Source of the DNA: JBBQSN01 sp038213835
GTDB lineage: Bacteria; Actinomycetota; Actinomycetes; Actinomycetales; CAWJMD01
Direction: 5' to 3'
Assembly (NCBI GenBank): GCA_038213835.1
Contig: JBBQSN010000101.1
Coordinates: 1 to 12,733 of the forward strand
DNA: 12,733 bases
Part shown: positions 6,303 to 12,057 of the stretch, piece after piece
How the letters are laid out: each line of letters starts with the position of its first letter
Position numbering within the stretch: the stretch's first letter is position 1
Position numbers and translations under genes: made by a program
Notes under the pieces: generated by a model
Told to the model about the DNA's origin: nothing
The model's input: the letters and a program-made list of their open reading frames with translations, nothing else
The model's database searches: none

Positions 6303-6815
6303 ATGACCGTGCAGCAGGGACGTCGCACCCACCAGCACAACGGCGAGGTCGTCATCTTCGTGCTCGGCACGAGGGTGAACCGGTGGAGCGCGGTGCGCGC
6401 CTGGTCCGCCGTCGTCGGCGCGATGCCGCGGATGCTGGCCGAGCTCTCGCGCGAGCGTGCCCGGGGGATGCTGCACCAGAGCACGTCGGTCGGACGGCAC
6501 GGACCGGTGGTCACGACCTACTGGCGCAGCGTGCCCGAGCTGCTGGCCTACGCCCATGACAGCGACGGCGAGCACCGACCGGCGTGGCGCGCGTTCAACG
6601 CCGCCGCGCGTCGTCGTCCGGGCGCGGTGGGCATCTGGCACGAGACCTTCGTGGTGCCGGCGGGCGGGCACGAGTCGATCTACAGCGACATGCCGTTGAT
6701 CGGGCTGGCCGCGGCGACCCGGTCGGTGCCCGTCACCGGCGCGACCGACCGCGCGGACCAGCGGTTCAGCTCGCGCGGCGCAGCACGTCGGTCAGGCGGG
6801 CCGCTGCCTGGGTGA
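6303..6815 (+). CDS. DUF4188 domain-containing protein (monooxygenase-like)
   Basis: A 170-residue protein of the DUF4188 family, whose members are sometimes compared with heme-containing or antibiotic-biosynthesis-monooxygenase-like alpha/beta barrels; the biochemical role is not established. Family-like blocks are GEVVIFVLGTRVNRW (14-28), AMPRMLAEL (40-48), YWRSVPELLAYA (73-84), HRPAWRAFN (91-99), GIWHETFVVPAG (110-121) and ESIYSDMP (124-131). AAAGGAG (6291-6297) lies five bases before the ATG at 6303. The last 30 residues or so (after LAAATR) are arginine/serine/glycine-rich and do not look like the family; they lie in the 3' region that overlaps ndgR antisense by 50 bases, so the original stop may have been lost. 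It is probably under control of the divergent MerR-type regulator. Confidence 0.85.
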   Translation: MTVQQGRRTHQHNGEVVIFVLGTRVNRWSAVRAWSAVVGAMPRMLAELSRERARGMLHQSTSVGRHGPVVTTYWRSVPELLAYAHDSDGEHRPAWRAFNAAARRRPGAVGIWHETFVVPAGGHESIYSDMPLIGLAAATRSVPVTGATDRADQRFSSRGAARRSGGPLPG

Positions 6816-7482
6816 CCGACTGGGCGTGAAGGCGCCCGGGCTGGCGGGACAGCCGCTGCAGCGGGCCCGAGACGGAGACGGCCGCGACGACGCGTCCGGA
6901 CGGGCCACGCACCGGTGCCGACACCGAGGCCACGCCCTGCTCGCGCTCGCCCACGCTCTGGGCCCAGCCACGGCGGCGCACGCCCGACAGGATGGTGGCG
7001 GTGAAGCGGGCGCCCTGCAGGCCGCGGTGCAGCCGGTCCGGCTCCTCCCAGGCCAGCAGCACCTGGGCGGCCGACCCGGCCAACATCGTCAGGGTGGAGC
7101 CGACGGGGATGGAGTCGCGCAGGCCGACCGGCCGTTCGGCCGCGGCCACGCAGATCCGGGCGTTGCCCTGGCGCCGGTACAGCTGGGCGCTCTCGCCGGT
7201 CGAGTCGCGCAGCTGCACGAGCACCGGGCCGGCGGCGGCCAGCAGCCGGTCCTCGCCCGCGGCGGCGGCCAGCTCGGCCATCCGCGGCCCGAGGACGAAG
7301 CGGCCCTGCATGTCTCGGGCCACCAGGCGGTGGTGCTCGAGAGCGACAGCGAGACGGTGGGCGGTGGGGCGGGCCAGGCTGGTGGCCTGCACCAGCTGAG
7401 CGAGGGTGGCCGGTCCTGCCTCGAGCGCCGACAGCACGACGGCGGCCTTGTCGAGGACGCCGACTCCGCTACTCTTGTCCAT
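6766..7482 (-). CDS. ndgR: IclR family regulator of leucine biosynthesis (NdgR type)
   Basis: This 238-residue protein has an N-terminal winged helix-turn-helix (about 10-70, including TLAQLVQATSLARPTAHRLA) and a C-terminal IclR effector-binding domain (about 75-235, with ARICVAAAERPVGLRDSIPVG and GWAQSVGEREQGVASVSAPV). Its divergent placement in front of leuC and its sequence match the NdgR/LtbR-type regulators that control leuCD and other amino-acid genes in actinobacteria. It most likely binds the palindrome at 7497-7513, affecting both its own promoter and leuC. The ATG at 7480-7482 has no Shine-Dalgarno sequence but sits six bases after a -10 box, so the mRNA is probably leaderless. The 3' end overlaps the convergent DUF4188 gene. 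Confidence 0.92.
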   Translation of the reverse strand: MDKSSGVGVLDKAAVVLSALEAGPATLAQLVQATSLARPTAHRLAVALEHHRLVARDMQGRFVLGPRMAELAAAAGEDRLLAAAGPVLVQLRDSTGESAQLYRRQGNARICVAAAERPVGLRDSIPVGSTLTMLAGSAAQVLLAWEEPDRLHRGLQGARFTATILSGVRRRGWAQSVGEREQGVASVSAPVRGPSGRVVAAVSVSGPLQRLSRQPGRLHAQSVTQAAARLTDVLRRAS

Positions 7483-7496
7483 AGGTCGATATTGCC

Positions 7497-7513
7497 GTCT
7501 TATCTAATGAGAC
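7497..7513. promoter_or_regulatory. probable NdgR operator between ndgR and leuC
   Basis: GTCTTATCTAATGAGAC is an imperfect palindrome (outer arms GTCT/AGAC, inner AT/AT) centred on T7505. It is unusually AT-rich for this genome. It overlaps the spacer and -35 of the ndgR promoter and the likely -10 of leuC, the position expected for an autoregulatory IclR operator that also controls the divergent operon. Confidence 0.6.
7503..7508 (+). promoter_or_regulatory. likely -10 box of leuCD
   Basis: TCTAAT matches the -10 consensus TATAAT at five of six positions and lies inside the palindrome. No good -35 is visible 16-19 bases upstream, which would suit a promoter that needs activation. The start would be near 7515, leaving a leader of roughly 40 bases with GGAG (7542-7545) before the leuC ATG. 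Confidence 0.45.
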
Positions 7514-7552
7514 GCAAGTCCCGACACGACGACGACTGATCGGAGCAGGACG

Positions 7553-8962
7553 ATGCCTCGCACGATGGCCGAGAAGGTCTGGGACGCGCACCTCGTGCGC
7601 GCCGGTGAGGGCGGTGAACCCGACCTTCTCTACATCGACCTGCACCTGCTCCACGAGGTGACCAGCCCGCAGGCGTTCGACGGCCTGCGGCTGGCCGATC
7701 GGGTGGTGCGCCGTCTCGACCTCACGATCGCGACCGAGGACCACAACACCCCGACCCAGAACATCCACCTGCCGATCGCCGACCCCGTCAGCCGCACCCA
7801 GGTCGACACGCTGCGGTCCAACTGCGCCGAGTTCGGCGTCCGGCTGCACTCGCTGGGCGACGTCGAGCAGGGGATCGTCCACGTCGTCGGTCCCCAGCTG
7901 GGGCTCACCCAGCCCGGCATGACCGTCGTCTGCGGCGACTCGCACACCTCCACCCACGGCGCCTTCGGGGCGCTCGCGTTCGGCATCGGCACCTCCGAGG
8001 TCGAGCACGTACTGGCCACCCAGACCCTTCCGCTGCAGCCGTTCCGGACGATGGCGGTCAACGTCACCGGGACCCTGCGCGAGGGCGTGGGGGCCAAGGA
8101 CGTCATCCTCGCGGTCATCGCGCAGATCGGGACCGGCGGCGGCCAGGGCTACGTCCTGGAGTACCGCGGCGAGGCGATCGAGAAGCTCTCGATGGAGGCC
8201 CGGATGACGATCTGCAACATGTCGATCGAGGCCGGCGCCCGCGCGGGCCTCATCGCCCCGGACGACACCACCTTCGAGTACCTGCACGGACGCCCGCACG
8301 CGCCGCGGGGCGAGGACTGGGACGCCGCCGTCGCCGCGTGGCGCGAGCTGCGCACCGACCAGGGCGCGTCCTTCGACCACGAGATCCACCTCGATGCCGA
8401 CACCCTCGAGGCGTTCGTGACCTGGGGCACCAACCCGGGTCAGGGGCTCCCGCTGTCGGACTCGGTCCCCGACCCCGCGCGCATCGTCGACGAGGACGAC
8501 CGGCAGGCGGCCGAGCGAGCGCTCACCTACATGGCGCTCCAGCCCGGCACGCCGCTGCGCGACATCGCCGTCGACACCGTGTTCATCGGCTCGTGCACCA
8601 ACGGGCGGATCGAGGACCTCCGCGCGGCGGCGGCCGTCGTCAAGGGCCGGCACAAGGCGGACTCGGTGCGCGTCCTGGTCGTCCCCGGCTCGGCCCGGGT
8701 GCGGCTGCAGGCCGAGGACGAGGGGCTGGACGAGGTGTTCACCGATTTCGGCGCCGAGTGGCGCAACGCAGGCTGCTCGATGTGCCTCGGCATGAATCCC
8801 GACCAGCTCGCCCCGGGGGAGCGCAGCGCGTCGACGTCGAACCGCAACTTCGAGGGCCGACAGGGCAAGGGCGGTCGCACCCACCTGGTCAGCCCGGTCG
8901 TGGCCGCCGCTACCGCGGTGCGCGGCACCCTCTCCACCCCGTCCGACCTCGAACCGGCCTGA
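7553..8962 (+). CDS. leuC: 3-isopropylmalate dehydratase large subunit
   Basis: LeuC is the iron-sulfur subunit of isopropylmalate isomerase, converting 2-isopropylmalate to 3-isopropylmalate in leucine synthesis together with LeuD. The 469-residue protein is full length and contains DLHLLHEVTSPQAF (29-42), CGDSHTSTHGAFGA (127-140), GTSEVEHVLATQ (146-157) and the three [4Fe-4S] ligands in FIGSCTNGRIEDL (C348) and AGCSMCLGMNPD (C408, C411), followed by STSNRNFEGRQG. The ATG at 7553 gives the usual N-terminus PRTMAEKVWDAH and has GGAG seven bases upstream. leuD follows after 10 bases in the same operon, and ndgR is divergent upstream. Confidence 0.97.
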   Translation: MPRTMAEKVWDAHLVRAGEGGEPDLLYIDLHLLHEVTSPQAFDGLRLADRVVRRLDLTIATEDHNTPTQNIHLPIADPVSRTQVDTLRSNCAEFGVRLHSLGDVEQGIVHVVGPQLGLTQPGMTVVCGDSHTSTHGAFGALAFGIGTSEVEHVLATQTLPLQPFRTMAVNVTGTLREGVGAKDVILAVIAQIGTGGGQGYVLEYRGEAIEKLSMEARMTICNMSIEAGARAGLIAPDDTTFEYLHGRPHAPRGEDWDAAVAAWRELRTDQGASFDHEIHLDADTLEAFVTWGTNPGQGLPLSDSVPDPARIVDEDDRQAAERALTYMALQPGTPLRDIAVDTVFIGSCTNGRIEDLRAAAAVVKGRHKADSVRVLVVPGSARVRLQAEDEGLDEVFTDFGAEWRNAGCSMCLGMNPDQLAPGERSASTSNRNFEGRQGKGGRTHLVSPVVAAATAVRGTLSTPSDLEPA

Positions 8963-8972
8963 GGAGCACCTG

Positions 8973-9569
8973 ATGGAGAAGTTCGTCTCGCACACCGGTG
9001 TCGGGGTCCCGCTGCGCCGCAGCAACGTCGACACCGACCAGATCATCCCGGCCGTCTACCTCAAGCGCGTGACCAGAACCGGTTTCGAGGACGGCCTGTT
9101 CGCCGCCTGGCGCGGCGACCCGTCGTTCGTCCTGAACCACGAGGCGTTCTCGGCCGGCTCGGTGCTGGTGGCCGGGCCCGACTTCGGCACCGGTTCCTCG
9201 CGGGAGCACGCCGTCTGGGCCTTGAAGGACTACGGCTTCCGCGCCGTCCTGTCGTCGCGCTTCGCAGACATCTTCCGGGGCAACTCCGGCAAGCAGGGTC
9301 TCGTCGCCGGACGTCTGTCCCAGGACGACGTCGAGCTCATCTGGAAGGTCCTCGAGAACGCCCCGGGCACCGAGGTGACGGTCGACCTCGAGCACCGTCA
9401 GGTGGTCTGCGGCACCGTCGTCGCGGCCATGGAGGTCGACGACTACACCCGCTGGCGCCTGCTGGAGGGTCTTGACGACATCGGTCTCAGCCTGAAGCAC
9501 GAGGACCGCATCGAGGCCTTCGAGCAGGCCCGTCCGGCCTACCTGCCGACCACCCTGCCGGCGCGCTGA
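8973..9569 (+). CDS. leuD: 3-isopropylmalate dehydratase small subunit
   Basis: LeuD is the small (swivel-domain) subunit that completes the active site of isopropylmalate isomerase. The 198-residue protein has the expected length and motifs: SNVDTDQIIPAVYLKR (17-32), GPDFGTGSSREHAVWAL (68-84), and SSRFADIFRGNSGKQGL (93-109). GAGGAG right after the leuC stop serves as ribosome-binding site, with the ATG 10 bases beyond leuC, so the subunits are made from one mRNA. The operon appears to end at the hairpin cluster downstream. Confidence 0.97.
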   Translation: MEKFVSHTGVGVPLRRSNVDTDQIIPAVYLKRVTRTGFEDGLFAAWRGDPSFVLNHEAFSAGSVLVAGPDFGTGSSREHAVWALKDYGFRAVLSSRFADIFRGNSGKQGLVAGRLSQDDVELIWKVLENAPGTEVTVDLEHRQVVCGTVVAAMEVDDYTRWRLLEGLDDIGLSLKHEDRIEAFEQARPAYLPTTLPAR

Positions 9570-9624
9570 GCCCTTCGATCTACCGTGGCCGCTCGGCCAG
9601 CACGACTGTGACGCAACTGTTCTC

Positions 9625-9710
9625 GCCGGCCGACCGAGGACGGCGGGCGGTCGGCGCCGGCGCGGGAGGCCCCCCGGACCGCCTCCCGTGAGCGCTCCGG
9701 AAGGGCGCTC
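9625..9710. terminator. cluster of three GC hairpins after leuD (leuCD terminator)
   Basis: The 282-base gap between leuD and hup contains three consecutive inverted repeats. Hairpin 1 pairs 9625-9636 with 9648-9661 (12 pairs with a two-base bulge). Hairpin 2 pairs 9661-9670 with 9681-9690 (CGCGGGAGGC / GCCTCCCGTG, one G-U pair). Hairpin 3 pairs 9690-9697 with 9703-9710 (GAGCGCTC / GGGCGCTC) around a CGGAA loop. Neighbouring hairpins share a base, so they cannot all form fully at once. There is no T-run. They most likely end the leuCD transcript and insulate hup. Confidence 0.6.
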
Positions 9711-9752
9711 CGCGACCGGCGCGGAGGCCCTAGTTGCGGTGCGACACAACGC

Positions 9753-9775
9753 GTCCAGGTGTCCAGGTGGTGGAC
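9753..9775. repeat. tandem 8-mer and small dyad before the hup promoter
   Basis: GTCCAGGT occurs twice in tandem (9753-9760, 9761-9768). The second copy and the -35 region form the inverted repeat GTCCA-GGTGG-TGGAC (9761-9775). The position immediately upstream of and overlapping the putative -35 suggests a binding site, but no protein can be named. Confidence 0.5.
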
Positions 9776-9799
9776 TCGCGTGCGCCACAGGAATACCGT
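9771..9799 (+). promoter_or_regulatory. putative hup promoter
   Basis: TGGACT (9771-9776) and TACCGT (9794-9799) are 17 bases apart. The start would be near 9806, giving a leader of about 45 bases with GGAGGG (9840-9845) six bases before the GTG. This is a motif match by eye. Confidence 0.45.
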
Positions 9800-9851
9800 C
9801 GTGCCCAGAGCCGGGCGACCGCCCGGCAGCAGATGCACTGGAGGGTACTCA

Positions 9852-10592
9852 GTGAACAAGGGACAGCTCGTCGACGCACTCGAGCTTCGACTCGGCAGCC
9901 GCAAGCTGGCGAGTGACGCCGTGGAGGCCGTGATCGACACCATCGTCCGGTCCGTCGCCAAGGGTGAGCGGGTCGCCATCAGCGGCTTCGGCACGTTCGA
10001 GCGGGCCGCCCGCGCCGCTCGGACGGGACGCAACCCCCGCACGGGCGAGACGGTGAAGATCAAGAAGACCTCGGTGCCGAAGTTCAAGCCCGGCACCGCG
10101 TTCAAGGGCTACGTGGCCGCGCCGCGCAGCCTCCCCGCGGCTGCCGCCTCGGCCGTCACCTCGCGGGTCTCGTCGGCGGCCAGGACGGCGGCAGGAACGG
10201 CGAAGAAGGCCACCGCCACGAGGTCGACCGCCAAGAAGGCGGCTCCTGCCAAGGCCGCCGCGAAGAAGACCACCGCCACCAAGACCGCGGCGAAGAAGGC
10301 CACGGCGACCAGGACCGCCGCGAAGAAGGCCCCGGCCGCCAAGAAGACCCCAGCCGCGAAGAAGACCACCGCCACCAAGGCCGCCGCGAAGAAGGCGCCG
10401 GCCACGAGGGCCCCGGCCACCAAGGCCCCCGCGAAGAAGGCCCCCGCGAAGAAGGCCACGGCGACCAAGGCCGCCGCGAAGAAGGCCACGGCCACCAAGG
10501 CCCCCGCCAAGAAGGCCACGGCCACCAAGGCTGCGGCGAAGAGGGCGCCGGCCAAGAAGGCCCCCGCCAAGCGCGCAGCGAAGAAGGCCTGA
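9852..10592 (+). CDS. hup: HU family DNA-binding protein with long Lys/Ala tail
   Basis: A nucleoid-associated protein of HupB type. Residues 1-90 are a standard HU fold (NKGQLVDALELRLGSRK, AISGFGTFERA at 42-52, and the DNA-binding arm with RTGRNPRTGE at 57-66, then KFKPGTAFK). Residues 91-116 are an Ala/Ser-rich linker. Residues 117-246 are a low-complexity basic tail with 14 KK pairs in units such as AAKKATATK and APAKK, like the histone-H1-like tails of mycobacterial and streptomycete HU proteins. The tail is predicted to be disordered and to increase DNA binding and compaction. The GTG at 9852 was chosen because GGAGGG lies six bases upstream and the protein then starts at the conserved MNKGQL; an upstream in-frame start at 9759 would add 31 non-homologous residues and begin before the putative -35. 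Confidence 0.95.
   Translation: MNKGQLVDALELRLGSRKLASDAVEAVIDTIVRSVAKGERVAISGFGTFERAARAARTGRNPRTGETVKIKKTSVPKFKPGTAFKGYVAAPRSLPAAAASAVTSRVSSAARTAAGTAKKATATRSTAKKAAPAKAAAKKTTATKTAAKKATATRTAAKKAPAAKKTPAAKKTTATKAAAKKAPATRAPATKAPAKKAPAKKATATKAAAKKATATKAPAKKATATKAAAKRAPAKKAPAKRAAKKA
10200..10589 (+). repeat. hup: degenerate coding repeats of the HU tail
   Basis: The DNA for the HU tail is built of imperfect repeats around GCGAAGAAGGCC and GCCACCAAGG in multiples of three bases. The copies differ mostly in synonymous positions and in Ala/Pro/Thr choice. Such arrays can gain or lose units by slippage without shifting the frame, so tail length is expected to vary among close relatives. Confidence 0.7.
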
Positions 10593-10613
10593 CCGCACGC
10601 CCGGTACCAGGAC

Positions 10614-10653
10614 ACGACGAGGGGCCGACCCACCTGGGTCGGTCCCTCGTCGT
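10614..10653. terminator. hairpin terminator after hup
   Basis: A 19-base left arm (10614-10632) is complementary to the right arm (10635-10653) at all but one position (G10624 opposite A in the complement), with a nominal two-base centre that must open into a small loop. No T-run follows. It begins 21 bases after the hup stop and ends 87 bases before murA, so it should end the hup mRNA. The strong symmetry could also act on transcription from the other side. Confidence 0.75.
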
Positions 10654-10740
10654 CTCGTGCGAGAGTAGGCCGTGCAGTGGTGGGACGACCGTCCGGCGGG
10701 GGCCGAGGAGAACGGGCCGCAGCGCCCCGGAAGTGGAGAC

Positions 10741-12057
10741 ATGAGCAACGTCCTGACCGTGCGCGGTGGCCGCCCGTTGAGCGGCTCGATCGCGGTGCGA
10801 GGAGCCAAGAACTTCGTCTCCAAGGCGATGGTCGCATCGCTGCTGGGCGAGAGCCCCTCTGTGCTGAGCAACGTGCCGGAGGTGCGCGACGTCTCCGTCG
10901 TGCGCGGCCTGCTGGACCTGCACGGCGTCAAGGTGACCTCGCACGAGGAGGGCGTGCTCACCCTCGACCCCAGCTTCGTCGAGGGCGCCCACGTCGCCGA
11001 CATCGACGCCCACGCCGGGGCCAGCCGGATCCCGATCCTGTTGTGCGGCCCACTGGTGCACCGGCTGGGCGAGGCCTTCATCCCCGACCTCGGCGGCTGC
11101 CGGATCGGCGACCGTCCGATCAACTACCACCTCGACGTCCTGCGCGCGTTCGGCGCCGTCGTCGACAAGCGCGAGCAAGGCATCCGGATCACCGCTCCGC
11201 AGCCCCTGCGCGGCGCCAAGCTGGAGCTGGAGTTCCCGAGCGTGGGGACCACCGAGCAGGTGCTGCTGACGGCGGTGCGGGCCGAGGGCATCACCGAGCT
11301 GCGCAACGCGGCGATCGAGCCCGAGATCGTCGACCTCGTCGCGGTGCTGCAGAAGATGGGCGCCATCATCAACATCGACCCGAACCGGGTCGTGCGGATC
11401 GAGGGCGTCGAGCGGCTCGAGGGCTACCGCCACGCCTCGCTGCCCGACCGGATCGAGGCGGCGTCGTGGGCCAGCGCGGCGCTGGCCACCGGGGGTGACG
11501 TCTACGTCCGCGGCGCCGATCAGATCGCGATGATGACGTTCCTCAACACCTTCCGGAAGGTCGGCGGGGCGTTCGAGGTCGATGACGACGGCATCCGGTT
11601 CTTCCACCCCGGCGGGGAGCTGCGGTCGATCGCGCTGGAGACCGACGTCCACCCGGGCTTCATGACCGACTGGCAGCAGCCGCTCGTCGTGGCGCTGACC
11701 CAGGCCAAGGGCCTGTCGATCGTGCACGAGACCGTCTACGAGAACCGGTTCGGGTTCACCGACGCCCTGGTCGGCATGGGCGCGCAGATCCAGGTCTACC
11801 GCGAGTGCCTCGGCTCGACGCCCTGCCGGTTCGGCCAGCGCAACTTCCGCCACTCGGTCGTCATCTCGGGCCCCACCCCGCTCAGGGGCGCCGACATCGT
11901 CGTGCCCGACCTGCGCGGCGGGTTCTCGCACCTCATCGCCGCCCTCGCGGCCGAGGGGGTCTCCAACGTGCACGGCATCGACCTGATCGACCGCGGGTAC
12001 GAGAAGTTCTCCGAGAAGCTCGAGGCGCTGGGCGCCGACTGCGAGCATCGCGCCTGA
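10741..12057 (+). CDS. murA: UDP-N-acetylglucosamine 1-carboxyvinyltransferase
   Basis: MurA transfers enolpyruvate from PEP to UDP-GlcNAc, the first committed step of peptidoglycan synthesis in the cytoplasm. The 438-residue protein has the typical N-terminus VRGGRPLSGSIAVRGAKN (K23, N24), the active-site loop GGCRIGDRPINYH with Cys120 and Arg125, the FMTDWQQP motif carrying the catalytic-type Asp, and PDLRGGFSHLIAAL near the C-terminus. Cys120 corresponds to E. coli Cys115, the residue alkylated by fosfomycin; some actinobacteria (mycobacteria) carry Asp there. The ATG at 10741 has GGAG (10735-10738) close upstream; an in-frame GTG at 10672 would add 23 unconserved residues. No strong promoter is visible between the hup terminator and murA; TAGGCC (10666-10671) is a weak -10 candidate. 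Its stop abuts that of the convergent cofC. Confidence 0.96.
   Translation: MSNVLTVRGGRPLSGSIAVRGAKNFVSKAMVASLLGESPSVLSNVPEVRDVSVVRGLLDLHGVKVTSHEEGVLTLDPSFVEGAHVADIDAHAGASRIPILLCGPLVHRLGEAFIPDLGGCRIGDRPINYHLDVLRAFGAVVDKREQGIRITAPQPLRGAKLELEFPSVGTTEQVLLTAVRAEGITELRNAAIEPEIVDLVAVLQKMGAIINIDPNRVVRIEGVERLEGYRHASLPDRIEAASWASAALATGGDVYVRGADQIAMMTFLNTFRKVGGAFEVDDDGIRFFHPGGELRSIALETDVHPGFMTDWQQPLVVALTQAKGLSIVHETVYENRFGFTDALVGMGAQIQVYRECLGSTPCRFGQRNFRHSVVISGPTPLRGADIVVPDLRGGFSHLIAALAAEGVSNVHGIDLIDRGYEKFSEKLEALGADCEHRA

Larger units (their letters stand above)
7489..7517 (-). promoter_or_regulatory. leaderless promoter of ndgR
   Basis: On the minus strand TTGCGT (7517-7512) and CAATAT (7494-7489) are exactly 17 bases apart. 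Six bases then lead to the ATG (7482), with no ribosome-binding site, so transcription probably starts at or next to the start codon. The spacer is almost entirely filled by the 17-base palindrome, so a bound regulator would block this promoter. Confidence 0.6.

Noticed and set aside
7469..9046. 525-codon open frame on the minus strand opposite leuC
   Set aside because: leuC has all family motifs on the plus strand; the reverse frame has no recognisable domain.
9759..9851. Longer HU start adding 31 residues
   Set aside because: The extension is not HU-like, begins before the putative -35, and the GTG at 9852 has a good ribosome-binding site and conserved N-terminus.
10200..10589. Repeat array considered as CRISPR or non-coding satellite
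   Set aside because: Repeats are degenerate, in multiples of three without unique spacers, and encode the in-frame basic tail of HU.
10672..10740. Longer MurA start at GTG 10672
   Set aside because: The 23 extra residues are unlike the MurA N-terminus, and the ATG at 10741 gives the conserved start with a GGAG upstream.
10156..12048. 630-codon open frame on the minus strand opposite hup and murA
   Set aside because: It spans two genuine genes and the hup terminator, and its repetitive Trp/Pro/Ser end is just the complement of the HU lysine repeats.
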